Shown piece by piece: positions 25,728 through 34,695 of a stretch of 64,000 nucleotides of DNA (positions are counted from its first letter, which is position 1; every line of letters starts with the position of its first letter). The notes below the pieces were generated by a model, which saw only the letters and a program-made list of their open reading frames with translations, was not told the origin of the DNA and ran no database searches. This stretch comes from Tabrizicola thermarum (GTDB taxonomy: Bacteria; Pseudomonadota; Alphaproteobacteria; Rhodobacterales; Rhodobacteraceae), in the NCBI RefSeq assembly GCF_003574395.1, contig NZ_KZ984536.1, positions 105,322-169,321 of the forward strand, read 5' to 3'. The position numbers and the translations under genes are program-made.

Positions 25728-27505
25728 CCCTTGCGGAAGCCTTGCCAGCGTCCGGGGCGGCCCCCGCCCCGGAGACCGTCCTGCGGGTCGAGGGGCTGTG
25801 CGTCTCGGCCCGGACGGAACAGGGGCTGAAACCCCTGGTTCAGGATCTGTCTTTCGATTTGCGCAAGGGCGAGACCCTGGCCATCGCCGGGGAAAGCGGC
25901 TCGGGCAAGTCGATCACGTCGCTTGCCATCATGGGCCTGCTGCCGCAACCCGCCGTCCGCGTGACCGGGGGCAGCATCCGGTTCGGTCAGCAGGACCTGA
26001 CCGCGCTCTCCGAATCCGCCCTGCGGCAGGTCCGGGGCGACCGGATCGCGATGATCTTCCAGGAGCCGATGACCTCTCTCAACCCGGTCATGACCGTTGG
26101 CGCGCAACTCTCGGAAGCAATCCGCGCGCACGCGCCCGTCGGCCGGACCGAAGCCCGCCGTCGCGCCATCGAAGCCCTTCGCGCCGTCCGCCTGTCGGAA
26201 CCCGAACGGCGGATGGGCCAGTATCCGCACGAACTGTCCGGCGGCATGCGCCAGCGGGTGATGATCGCCATGGCCCTTGCCTTGCGACCCGAAGTTCTGA
26301 TCGCCGACGAACCCACCACGGCACTGGATGTGACCGTGCAGCGCGAGGTGCTGGACCTTCTGCGGGATTTGCAGGCGCGGCTCGGCACCGCGATCATCCT
26401 CATCACGCATGACATGGGCGTGGTCGCCGAAATGGCCAACCGAGTCATCGTCATGCAGCAGGGCCGCCAGGTGGAAACCGCGTCGACCGAAGACATCTTC
26501 GGTCGCCCGCAGGCGGCCTATACCCAGGCCCTGCTCGCGGCTGTCCCGCGTCTGGGTCAGGGCTCTGCGCGCGCGCCTGTCACCGGCGAGCCGATTGCCC
26601 GGCTGTCCGACGTCGTGGTCCGCTATCCGCTGCGCGGCGGTCTGCTTGGCAGGATCACCCACAACGTCCACGCTGTCGATCATGTCAGCTTCGACATCCG
26701 CAAGGGCGAGACCTTCGCGCTGGTGGGCGAATCCGGCTGCGGCAAGTCCACCATCGCCAAGGCCCTCGTCGGCCTGGCCCCGCACCAGGGCCGGATCGAG
26801 ATCGGCGGGCAGGCGATGCAAGGGCTGGACCCCGCGGGCATGAAGGCGATGCGCCGCCGCGTGCAGATGGTGTTCCAGGACCCGATGGCGGCCTTGAACC
26901 CGCGGATGAAGGTGGGCGAGCTGATTGCCGAGCCGCTGGTGATCCACGACATCGGCGATGCCGCCAGCCAGCGCGCCCGCGCCGCCGACCTGATGGCCCG
27001 CGTGGGGTTGGAAGCCAGCCATCTTGACCGCTATCCTCATGAATTTTCCGGCGGCCAGCGCCAGCGCATCTGCATCGCGCGCGCGTTGGCCCTGCAACCC
27101 GACCTCATCATCGCCGACGAAAGCGTCTCGGCGCTGGATGTCTCGGTCCAGGCGCGGGTGCTTGACCTGCTTCGGGCGCTCCAGTCCGAATTCGGCATGT
27201 CTTATCTGTTCATCAGCCATGACATGGCGGTCGTCGACAACATCTCGGACCGGGTCGCGGTGATGTTTCTGGGACAGATCGTCGAGATGGGAACCCGCGC
27301 GCAGATCTTCGGCAATCCCCAGCACCCCTATACCCGCCGCCTGATCGAAGCGGTTCCGATACCCGACCCAAGGCTGAAACGCCTGTCCCGTCCGCGCGAC
27401 GCTTCCGAAGTCCCCAGCCCCGTGCATCGCCCCGGCCATGAGCCGGCGCGGGTCATCCTGCGGGACATCGGTGACGGCCACCTGGTAGGCACATCGGTCG
27501 GATAG
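25724..27505 (+). CDS. Fused dual ABC ATPase (DppD-DppF type)
   Basis: 593 residues with two complete nucleotide-binding domains. Domain 1 (about 18-270) has Walker A GESGSGKS, signature LSGGMRQRVMIAMAL and Walker B EVLIADEPTTALDVTV. Domain 2 (about 290-580) has GESGCGKS, FSGGQRQRICIARAL and DLIIADESVSALDVSV, where Ser replaces the usual Pro after the Walker B Glu. It ends with oligopeptide-transporter C-terminal motifs such as GNPQHPYTRRLIEAVP. Energises the DppBC-like permease. Last gene of the amide operon, overlapping the amidase by 4 bp. Confidence 0.9.
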   Translation: MTLAEALPASGAAPAPETVLRVEGLCVSARTEQGLKPLVQDLSFDLRKGETLAIAGESGSGKSITSLAIMGLLPQPAVRVTGGSIRFGQQDLTALSESALRQVRGDRIAMIFQEPMTSLNPVMTVGAQLSEAIRAHAPVGRTEARRRAIEALRAVRLSEPERRMGQYPHELSGGMRQRVMIAMALALRPEVLIADEPTTALDVTVQREVLDLLRDLQARLGTAIILITHDMGVVAEMANRVIVMQQGRQVETASTEDIFGRPQAAYTQALLAAVPRLGQGSARAPVTGEPIARLSDVVVRYPLRGGLLGRITHNVHAVDHVSFDIRKGETFALVGESGCGKSTIAKALVGLAPHQGRIEIGGQAMQGLDPAGMKAMRRRVQMVFQDPMAALNPRMKVGELIAEPLVIHDIGDAASQRARAADLMARVGLEASHLDRYPHEFSGGQRQRICIARALALQPDLIIADESVSALDVSVQARVLDLLRALQSEFGMSYLFISHDMAVVDNISDRVAVMFLGQIVEMGTRAQIFGNPQHPYTRRLIEAVPIPDPRLKRLSRPRDASEVPSPVHRPGHEPARVILRDIGDGHLVGTSVG

Positions 27506-27703
27506 GACCGGCAGGCGCGGAAACTCCCGGCGTTGTCGGGATCGCGGCGTCGATTGACACAAGTCATTCGAAACCGGCTATGCTTCGCTATCCTTCACCA
27601 AACCGCACAAGACGCAAAAGGCCATGCCGCAGGACCAGCATCGGACAGTGCCCGGACCGACCAACGCCGAATCGCATCATCGGGATGCGGGCCGGGCGTC
27701 GTG

Positions 27704-29419
27704 ATGCCGGGTCTCGCCCCTTTTGCCGAAGTGGCCCTGCTTCTGGTCATGGCCGCAGGGATCGGGCTGATCGGCACACTGGCGCGCCAGCCGCTGATCG
27801 TCAGCTTCATCGCCGTGGGCCTGATCGCTGGGCCGTCGGCCCTGGATGTCGTGCGGTCGGACGCGCAGATCGAGCTTCTGTCCGAGCTTGGCATAGCGGT
27901 GCTGCTGTTCCTTGTCGGCATCAAGCTGGACGTCAAGCTGATCCGGTCGCTGGGTGTCGTCTCGGTGCTCACCGGGCTTGGGCAGGTCCTCTTCACCGCC
28001 TTCTTCGGTTATCTGATCGGCCTCGCCCTTGGGCTGGGTCACATCACCAGCCTCTATGTCGCGGTCGCGCTGACGTTTTCCTCGACCATCATCATCGTCA
28101 AGTTACTGTCCGACAAGCGCGAGATCGACGCGCTGCATGGCCAGATCGCGCTGGGGTTCCTGATCGTCCAGGACCTCGTGGTGGTGCTGGCGATGATCGT
28201 GCTGTCGGCCATCGGCATCGGCGCGGCCGAGGATGGGCATGGCGGGGGGTCGGTGGCCACCGTTCTGGCCTCGGGGCTGGCGCTGGTCGCCGCGGTGGTC
28301 GTGTTCGTGCGCTATGTCGCCAATCCGCTGACCGAACGGCTGGCCCGTACGCCCGAGCTTCTGGTGATCTTCGCCATCGCGCTGGCCGCCATGTTCGCCG
28401 CCTTTGGCGACCACGTCGGCCTTGGCAAGGAAGTCGGCGGTCTGATGGCAGGCGTCGCGCTCGCCTCGACGCCCTACCGCGAGACCATCGCCGCCCGGCT
28501 CGCGCCCTTGCGGGACTTCCTGCTCCTGTTCTTCTTCATCGCCCTCGGGGCCACGCTGGACCTGTCGCTTCTGGGCATGCATGTCGCCGGGGCGATCCTG
28601 TTCTCGCTTTTCGTGCTGATCGGCAACCCTTTGATCGTGCTCGCGATCATGGGCGCCATGGGCTACCGCAAGCGCACCGGATTCCTCGCCGGGCTGACGG
28701 TGGCGCAGATCAGCGAATTCTCCCTGATCTTCGTCGCGATGGGCGTCTCGCTGGGCCATGTGACCGAGGACGCGCTTGGCCTTGTCACCATGGTCGGCCT
28801 CGTGACCATCGCCGCATCGACCTACATGATTACCTATTCGCACCAGCTTTATGCGCTGTTCGAGCCCGTGCTTGGCATCTTCGAACGCAAATCCACCCCG
28901 CGCGAGCCGTCCGAGGCCGGGGCCCATGCGGCCGAACGTTATAAGGTCATCCTCTTCGGTCTGGGCCGGTTCGGCACCGCCATCGGGCTCAGGCTGCACA
29001 AGCGCGGCATCCGGGTGCTGGGCGTCGACTTCAACCCGCAGGCGGTGCGGCGCTGGCGGTCCCTCGGGCTCGACGCCGATTTCGGTGACGCCAGCGATCC
29101 CGAATTCGTCGCCGAACTGCCGTTTCAGGGGGCCGAGTGGATGGTCTCGACCGTACCGATCCACCTCACCGGCCTCAGCCACGAAGACACCCGCCGGACC
29201 CTGATCCAGCTCGCGCGCTCGGCCGGGTTCTCGGGCCGGATCGCGGCAGCCTCGCACAACACCAGCGACAGCGCGGCCCTGTCCGATATCGGCGTCGATC
29301 TGGTGCTGGAGCCGTTCCAGGACGCTGCCGACCGGGCCGTGGAACTGCTCTGCGGCGCCGCAACCGAGGACCGGACGGACTTCCCCGAAATCGCCTCCGA
29401 GGGCCGGGAGACGGTGTGA
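27704..29419 (+). CDS. Cation:proton antiporter of the Kef/YbaL (CPA2) family
   Basis: 571 residues from ATG 27704 (GTG 27701 also possible). The N-terminal 400 residues form a CPA2 exchanger with about 12 membrane segments, GIAVLLFLVGIKLD and LTFSSTIIIVKLLSDK; a GLGKEVGGLMAGVAL segment is conserved. The C-terminal 150 residues are a Rossmann-like domain (VILFGLGRFGTAIGLRLHKR), resembling RCK/KTN domains that bind NAD(H). It probably exchanges K+ or Na+ for H+ at the inner membrane. Single gene, convergent with the aminotransferase. Confidence 0.87.
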   Translation: MPGLAPFAEVALLLVMAAGIGLIGTLARQPLIVSFIAVGLIAGPSALDVVRSDAQIELLSELGIAVLLFLVGIKLDVKLIRSLGVVSVLTGLGQVLFTAFFGYLIGLALGLGHITSLYVAVALTFSSTIIIVKLLSDKREIDALHGQIALGFLIVQDLVVVLAMIVLSAIGIGAAEDGHGGGSVATVLASGLALVAAVVVFVRYVANPLTERLARTPELLVIFAIALAAMFAAFGDHVGLGKEVGGLMAGVALASTPYRETIAARLAPLRDFLLLFFFIALGATLDLSLLGMHVAGAILFSLFVLIGNPLIVLAIMGAMGYRKRTGFLAGLTVAQISEFSLIFVAMGVSLGHVTEDALGLVTMVGLVTIAASTYMITYSHQLYALFEPVLGIFERKSTPREPSEAGAHAAERYKVILFGLGRFGTAIGLRLHKRGIRVLGVDFNPQAVRRWRSLGLDADFGDASDPEFVAELPFQGAEWMVSTVPIHLTGLSHEDTRRTLIQLARSAGFSGRIAAASHNTSDSAALSDIGVDLVLEPFQDAADRAVELLCGAATEDRTDFPEIASEGRETV

Positions 29420-29515
29420 CGGCAGGACGGTCCGGCCACCTGCCCGAGATGCGACGCCCTCCCGGTCCGCGGCACCACCGAACGTCGGTCCGCCAGTCGA
29501 CGGCGGGTGCCCGCC

Positions 29516-30910
29516 TCAGGCCTCTACCCAGAGCCCTTCGTCCTTCACGATCCTGTAAGCCTCGTCCAGCGACTTCCGCGCGCGTTCGATCAGCACGTCG
29601 ATCTCCTCTGGCTTGATCACCAGCGGAGGGGCAATGATCATCCGGTCGCCGACGTGCCGCATGATGAGGTTGTTGGCAAAGCACCGCTCGCGGGTCTTGA
29701 ACCCGACGGTCCCGGCCTCGCTGGCGAATTTCGCCCGCTTGGCCTTGTTCGGGGTCAGCGCGATGGACCCCATCAACCCGACCAGCTTCGCCTCGCCGAC
29801 CATCGGGTGATCGGTCAACGCTTCCCAGCGTTCCTTCAGATAGGGATGCGCCACGTCGCGGACATGCTCGACGATCCGCTCGTCCTGCATGATCCGCAGG
29901 TTCTCCAACGCCACCGCCGCCGCCACCGGATGGCCCGAATAGGTGTAGCCGTGGAAGAACTCGCCGCCGCCGCCGACCACCTCGGCCACTTCGTCGCAGA
30001 CGATGCTGCCCCCGATCGGCTGATACCCCGACGACAGCCCCTTGGCGATGGTCATGATATGCGGCTTGATCCCGAAGGTCTCGGACCCGAACCAGTTCCC
30101 GGTGCGGCCAAAGCCGGTGATGACCTCGTCGGCGATCAGCAGGATCCCGTACTTGTCGCAGATGCGCTGAATTTCCGGCCAGTAGGTTTTCGGCGGAATG
30201 ATGACCCCGCCCGCGCCCTGGACGGGCTCGCCGATGAAGGCGGCCACGTTGTCCGGCCCCAGTTGCAGGATCTTCTCCTCCAGCTGCCGTGCGCGGGCAA
30301 GGCCGAACTCGTCCTCGGACATGTCCCCGCCCTCACCCCACCAGTAGGGCTGGTCGATATGCTCGATCCCGTCGATCTTGCCGCCATGGGCATGGATCGG
30401 CTTCATGCCCCCCAACGAGCCGCCACCCATCGTGGAGCCGTGATAGCCGTTCCACCGCGCGATGATCGTCTTGCGCCAGGGCATCCCCTTCACGTCCCAG
30501 TACCGGCGCACCAGACGGATATTGGTATCATTCGCCTCCGAGCCCGAGCCGGCAAAGAACACGTGGTTCAGATCACCGGGGGCCAGCTTCGCGATCTCCG
30601 CCGCCAGGGCGATCGCCGGCACATGCGTCGTCTGGAAGAAGGTGTTGTAGTAGGCCAACTCCTCCATCTGCCGCGCCGCGACCTGAGCCAGCTCCTTGCG
30701 GCCGTAGCCGATGTTGACGCACCACAGCCCCGCCATCCCGTCGATGATCCGGTTGCCTTCGCTGTCGGTCAGCCAGACGCCCTCGCCCCGGGTGATGACC
30801 CGCGCGCCCTTGGCCGCCAGCCCCGCCTTGTCGGTGAAGGGATGGAAATGGTGCGCGGCGTCCAGACGCTGCAACTCGGCCGTGGGCATGTGATTGGTGA
30901 TCATGTTCAT
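29516..30910 (-). CDS. Class III PLP aminotransferase (omega-amino acid/putrescine-pyruvate type)
   Basis: 464 residues from ATG 30910 with GAGGA 8 nt upstream. PLP-lysine is K290 (MTIAKGLSSGYQPIG); D261 lies in LIADEVITGFGRTG; the phosphate loop is GSGSEANDTN at 121-130. The pattern AHHFHPFTD near residues 19-27 matches putrescine- or beta-alanine-pyruvate aminotransferases. Catabolic role for diamines or omega-amino acids, substrate unproven. Regulated, by inference, by the GntR protein encoded upstream: TGATCA palindromes lie 54-95 bp before its start. Confidence 0.88.
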   Translation of the reverse strand: MNMITNHMPTAELQRLDAAHHFHPFTDKAGLAAKGARVITRGEGVWLTDSEGNRIIDGMAGLWCVNIGYGRKELAQVAARQMEELAYYNTFFQTTHVPAIALAAEIAKLAPGDLNHVFFAGSGSEANDTNIRLVRRYWDVKGMPWRKTIIARWNGYHGSTMGGGSLGGMKPIHAHGGKIDGIEHIDQPYWWGEGGDMSEDEFGLARARQLEEKILQLGPDNVAAFIGEPVQGAGGVIIPPKTYWPEIQRICDKYGILLIADEVITGFGRTGNWFGSETFGIKPHIMTIAKGLSSGYQPIGGSIVCDEVAEVVGGGGEFFHGYTYSGHPVAAAVALENLRIMQDERIVEHVRDVAHPYLKERWEALTDHPMVGEAKLVGLMGSIALTPNKAKRAKFASEAGTVGFKTRERCFANNLIMRHVGDRMIIAPPLVIKPEEIDVLIERARKSLDEAYRIVKDEGLWVEA

Positions 30911-30963
30911 CGGGGAATCCTCGCGGAAGCGGCAGGACCGGATGCCCCGCCTTTGCCGCAGGA

Positions 30964-31004
30964 TATGATCAAACAAGGCGGCGTTCAAGAAATTTGATCA
31001 AATT
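30964..31004. promoter_or_regulatory. GntR-type operator pair upstream of the aminotransferase
   Basis: A perfect 14-bp palindrome AATTTGATCAAATT (30991-31004) and a weaker TATGATCAAA (30964-30973), centres 29 bp apart. TTGATCAA recurs upstream of the GntR gene itself (31852-31859). FCD-type GntR regulators commonly bind short palindromes of this kind. Confidence 0.65.
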
Positions 31005-31034
31005 ATTCGCCTTCCCTGGTCCTTGCCCATTTCC

Positions 31035-31068
31035 CAAATACTCCGGGGGTTTGGGGGCAGCGCCCCCA
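31035..31068 (-). repeat. Intergenic hairpin plus CCGGAGTATTT repeat, copy 1
   Basis: On the minus strand a 7-bp stem TGGGGGC / GCCCCCA is followed by AAACCCCCGGAGTATTTGGG. It lies after the GntR stop and may terminate that transcript. The same architecture recurs at 49982-50018, with shorter relatives at 44558-44574 and 45782-45795. Confidence 0.55.
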
Positions 31069-31139
31069 TCGCCCGAGGAGGAGGCGAAGCCCGACGACGA
31101 GACAAGAGCCTCGCGCGCCAGCGCTCAATCTGGAAACCG

Positions 31140-31796
31140 TCAGTGACTCTCGGCCAGCGCCTGACGGATATGGTCCACGCCCTGCTGGATGTCACGCTCG
31201 ATGGCAGATCCCAGGGCCTTCGCATCCCCTGCCCGCATGGCCGCCAGGGCCACGCGATGCAGGTCCGGCGCGACCTCGCGGCCGTATCGGCCGATCACGG
31301 CCCGAAGGCCCGGCCCCGCCCGCAGCCAGAGCGACCGCGCAAGGTCCAGCAGCACCGGCGCCTCTGCCGCCTCATACAGGGCAAAGTGGAAGGCATGGTT
31401 CGCCGCCAGATAGTCCGGCAGCTTTCCGGCCTCGATGGCCCGGTTGACCGCCCCGTCGATGGCCTCCAGCCGGTCGATCTGTGCCCCCGTCAGCTTGGGC
31501 GCCGCCAGTTCCGCCAGCCTCGGCTCGATCGCCAGCCGCGCGAAGGCCACCTGCTCCAGCAGGTCCACCGACAGTTCCGGCACCGCCACCCGCCGGTTGC
31601 CCTGCGGCAGAAGCGCCCCTTCCGCCGTCAGCCGCCGGATCGCCTCGCGCACCGGGGTCATGCCCGCGCCCAGATCGCCGATAAGCCCCTGGATCGTCAC
31701 GGGGGCTCCCGGCGCCAGATGCCCGAACAGGATCATGTCACGCAGCCGCGCATAGGTGACCTCGTGGCTGGGGATCTTGCGGGCGTCGCTGTCCAT
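31140..31796 (-). CDS. GntR-family transcriptional regulator, FCD subfamily
   Basis: 218 residues. The N-terminal winged HTH (about 12-75) contains LRDMILFGHLAPGAPVTIQG and the recognition helix region MTPVREAIRRLTAEGALL. The C-terminal FCD helical domain has the metal-binding pattern ANHAFHFALYEAA and later His residues. Sits between the GH43 gene and the aminotransferase, all on the minus strand. A TTGATCAA palindrome lies 56 bp before its start, matching one before the aminotransferase, so it probably controls both itself and that enzyme rather than the sugar locus. Confidence 0.88.
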   Translation of the reverse strand: MDSDARKIPSHEVTYARLRDMILFGHLAPGAPVTIQGLIGDLGAGMTPVREAIRRLTAEGALLPQGNRRVAVPELSVDLLEQVAFARLAIEPRLAELAAPKLTGAQIDRLEAIDGAVNRAIEAGKLPDYLAANHAFHFALYEAAEAPVLLDLARSLWLRAGPGLRAVIGRYGREVAPDLHRVALAAMRAGDAKALGSAIERDIQQGVDHIRQALAESH

Positions 31797-31851
31797 CGGG
31801 GCTCCCTTCGGCTAAGGCCCTTTATGACGCCATCTCACCGGCAATCAAGAG

Positions 31852-31861
31852 TTGATCAAAT
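31852..31861. promoter_or_regulatory. GntR-type operator upstream of the GntR gene
   Basis: TTGATCAAAT, with an 8-bp perfect palindrome TTGATCAA, in the 81-bp gap before the GntR gene. Same core as the sites upstream of the aminotransferase. Confidence 0.55.
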
Positions 31862-31877
31862 CCCGCGCGCGCATTCC

Positions 31878-33455
31878 TCAATCCGCTTTGGGCGCATAGC
31901 GGAACCGGGTCACATCCGCCGTCCAGCCCTGCCCCGTCAGGTCATGCGCGACGACCCCGACAAAGGCCCCGGTAAAGCTCGCATGCTCCCCGCGCCCGCC
32001 CTCGTCCGACACCACCGAGGCATCCAGCTCCGGCCCCACCGCCGCCCCGTTCACGCTGAACCTCTGCACCGCCCGGTTGACCGTCACGCCCAGCGTGACC
32101 TTGCCCTCCGCCACAGGGAAGTGCCCGTGGAAGGTCAGCGCCTCGCCCGGCCAGTCGCCCAGGCACGAGACCAGCGTCACCACCCGTTTGCCACCCTCGC
32201 GCGTCACCAGCGCCGCATGGAACTTGTGCCGGTTGTAGTAGGTGATCAGCCCCGCCACCCGCTGCCAGTTGGGCGGGTCGGCCAAAAGGTCGCACTCGAC
32301 CTCATAGGCCGGCTCGTCCTGCCGCCGCGCCACGAGGCTCTGCTCGAACCATGACCCCAGGCTTTCCCGCCCGATCAGGCGCAGCGCCGTGCCGGTCATG
32401 CGGAAGATCCGCTCTGGCTGTGGCGTCCGCAGCCACTGGAAATCCATCGGCAGGTCCGGTCCCCGGAAGTCATACTCCACCGCCGCCGGATCGATGCGCT
32501 CCACCGGCAGGTCGATCGTCGTGGGCGGCAGCATCCCCCCGTCCTTCAGCCACAGCCAGCCGTCACGCCAGACGACCTCGGCCAGCCCCGTCTCGCGCCC
32601 TGTCGCGCAGAACCGCCCCCGAGGCCCCTGCTGCGGTCGCCCGCACAGGAAGGAATGCCAGAACCGGCCGTCATGGCCTTCGACATACTGCCCATGCCCC
32701 ATCCGCTGGATCGGGTTTTCCGGGTTGAAGCGGGCGGTGATCAGATGCTTCTGCGGATGCGTCTCATAGGGCCCCCGGATGTCCCGCGACCGCGCCAGCG
32801 TCACCGCGTGGTCATAGCCCGTGCCCCCCTCCGCCGTGGTCAGGTAGTAATACCCGTCATGCCAGAACAGATGCGGCGCTTCGGTCAGGCCAAGGTCGGT
32901 GCCGGTGAAGATCGTCGTCACCTCGCCAAGAAGACCCCTCTCGGGATGCCATTCCTGCAACTCGATCCCGTCGAAGGCGTCATGCGCCGGGTTCAGCCCC
33001 GTCCCCTTGCCGCGATGGTTCCAGCGCATGTTGACGAACCACTTGCGCCCGTCCCGGTCGTGGAACAAGGACGGGTCGAACCCCGAGGAATTGACGTAGG
33101 TCGGGTCCGACCAGTCCCCCTCCACCGTCTCGCAGGTGACGATGTAGTTGTGCGCGTCCTTGAACGCCCCATCCAGCCGCTTCACGTCCGTATAGACCAG
33201 CCAGAACTTCCCGTCCGCGTGGGACAGGCACGGCGCCCAGATGCCGCAGCTGTCGGGGTTCCCCCGCATGTCCAGCTGGCTCGCCCGCCGCAGCGGCCGC
33301 GCCACCAGCTGCCAGTTCACCAGATCGCGCGAGTGATGAATCTGCACCCCCGGATACCATTCGAAGGTCGAGGTGGCGATATAGTAATCCTCGCCCACAC
33401 GGCAGAAGGACGGGTCGGCGTTGAAGCCGCGGATCACGGGGTTTTCCAGCATCAT
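31878..33455 (-). CDS. Glycoside hydrolase family 43 (beta-xylosidase-like)
   Basis: 525 residues from ATG 33455 with AAGAGG upstream. An N-terminal five-bladed propeller begins PVIRGFNADPSFCRVGEDYY, where the Asp of ADPS is the general base. SGFDPSLFHDRDG gives the pKa-modulating Asp and GLTEAPHLFWHDGYYYLTTAEGG the general acid Glu. A C-terminal beta-sandwich (about 320-525) is as in XynB-type enzymes. No signal peptide, so it acts on oligosaccharides imported by the ABC system. Last sugar gene of the minus-strand operon; substrate (xylo-, arabino- or mixed oligosaccharide) unproven. Confidence 0.87.
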   Translation of the reverse strand: MMLENPVIRGFNADPSFCRVGEDYYIATSTFEWYPGVQIHHSRDLVNWQLVARPLRRASQLDMRGNPDSCGIWAPCLSHADGKFWLVYTDVKRLDGAFKDAHNYIVTCETVEGDWSDPTYVNSSGFDPSLFHDRDGRKWFVNMRWNHRGKGTGLNPAHDAFDGIELQEWHPERGLLGEVTTIFTGTDLGLTEAPHLFWHDGYYYLTTAEGGTGYDHAVTLARSRDIRGPYETHPQKHLITARFNPENPIQRMGHGQYVEGHDGRFWHSFLCGRPQQGPRGRFCATGRETGLAEVVWRDGWLWLKDGGMLPPTTIDLPVERIDPAAVEYDFRGPDLPMDFQWLRTPQPERIFRMTGTALRLIGRESLGSWFEQSLVARRQDEPAYEVECDLLADPPNWQRVAGLITYYNRHKFHAALVTREGGKRVVTLVSCLGDWPGEALTFHGHFPVAEGKVTLGVTVNRAVQRFSVNGAAVGPELDASVVSDEGGRGEHASFTGAFVGVVAHDLTGQGWTADVTRFRYAPKAD

Positions 33456-33549
33456 CAACCTCTTGTCATGGATACGGGCGGAGGGAGCCCTCACTCCCCC
33501 CGCCCGCCCGCGACCGACCTGACAGGGAGGTGTCAGGCCAGGCCAACCC

Positions 33550-34683
33550 TCAGCGCATCAGCGCCCGCGCCTCGTCGGGAGACAGCGCCGCGGGCCGGGT
33601 GCAGGTGGTCGTCAGCGTGACGAACTCGCCCCTCTCGCCCGATGTCAGGCAGGCGGTCATCACGTCCACCCCGTGCAGCGTGCGTTCCAGAGAACAGCGC
33701 GCATCGCGCCCGGCCTGAAGCGCCGCCACCATGTCGGCCAGCCCCGCGGTGCGATAGTTGGCCAGCATCCCCAGCTTGGGATGTTCCTGGTTCGGCACTC
33801 CGAACGGATGATCCCAGGGCGCGACCGTGGTCAGATTGCCCGCCTTGTCCGCCACCTCGACCGTCCCGCCGAAGAAGTTCGGGTCCGGCACATACAGGGT
33901 CCCTTCCGTGCCGTAGAACTCGAAATGGTTGCGCTTGTGGTGCCAGACGTCCCAGCTCGTGGTCAGGTTCACCACCGCGCCGTTGTGGAACTCCAGCAGA
34001 GCATGAATGTTCGTCGGCGTCTTGACCGGGATCGCCTGCCCCGCCCGCGCGCCGGACCCGATGGTCCGCGTCGGCGTCTGCGACGAGGTCATCGCCCCCA
34101 CCCGTTTCACCGGGCCCAGGAGGTTGATGAGGTTCGCCACATAATAGGGCCCCAGGTCCAGCATCGGCCCCGCGCCGGGCAGGAAGAAGAACTCCGGGTT
34201 CGGATGCCAGCCCTCGGGCCCGTGGTTCTGCACGCAGGCGACCGCCGTGGTGATCCGGCCCACGCCGCCCTCATCGACCAGAGCGCGCGCCTGCTGATGC
34301 GCCCCACCCAGGAAGGTGTCGGGCGCACAGCCCACCGCCAGCCCCTTCGACGCCGCCAGATCGCGCAGCGTCTTGCCTTCCTCCAGCGTCAGGACCAGCG
34401 GCTTTTCCGAATAGGCGTGCTTCCCTGCCTCCAGAATCCGCTTCGTCACCGCGTAGTGCGCGTCCGGGATGGTCAGGTTGATGACCACATCCACGTCCTT
34501 GTTCGCCAGAAGGTCATCCACCGACTGCGCCTTGACGCTGAACTCCTCGGCCCGCGCCTTCGCGGCCTCCATGTTCACGTCGGCGACGGCGCGCACCTCC
34601 AGCCCCTTGAACAGAGGCGCCAGCCGCAGATAGGCGCTGGAGATGTTGCCGCACCCGATGATCCCGATCCCAAGATTTGCCAT
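33550..34683 (-). CDS. Gfo/Idh/MocA-family oxidoreductase
   Basis: 377 residues from ATG 34683; GAGGA sits 9 nt upstream, whereas an ATG at 34692 would leave no spacing. Rossmann motif GIGIIGCGNISSAYLRLAP, the EKP motif in HAYSEKPLVLTLEEG, and a C-terminal alpha/beta domain with the GPMLDLGPYYVANLINLLGP signature, whose D-x-x-x-H-type residues place the substrate. NAD(P)-dependent oxidation of a sugar or inositol derivative in the cytoplasm. A second, divergent member is encoded at 44606 on the other arm of the locus. Confidence 0.87.
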   Translation of the reverse strand: MANLGIGIIGCGNISSAYLRLAPLFKGLEVRAVADVNMEAAKARAEEFSVKAQSVDDLLANKDVDVVINLTIPDAHYAVTKRILEAGKHAYSEKPLVLTLEEGKTLRDLAASKGLAVGCAPDTFLGGAHQQARALVDEGGVGRITTAVACVQNHGPEGWHPNPEFFFLPGAGPMLDLGPYYVANLINLLGPVKRVGAMTSSQTPTRTIGSGARAGQAIPVKTPTNIHALLEFHNGAVVNLTTSWDVWHHKRNHFEFYGTEGTLYVPDPNFFGGTVEVADKAGNLTTVAPWDHPFGVPNQEHPKLGMLANYRTAGLADMVAALQAGRDARCSLERTLHGVDVMTACLTSGERGEFVTLTTTCTRPAALSPDEARALMR

Positions 34684-34695
34684 TTTTCCCATTCC

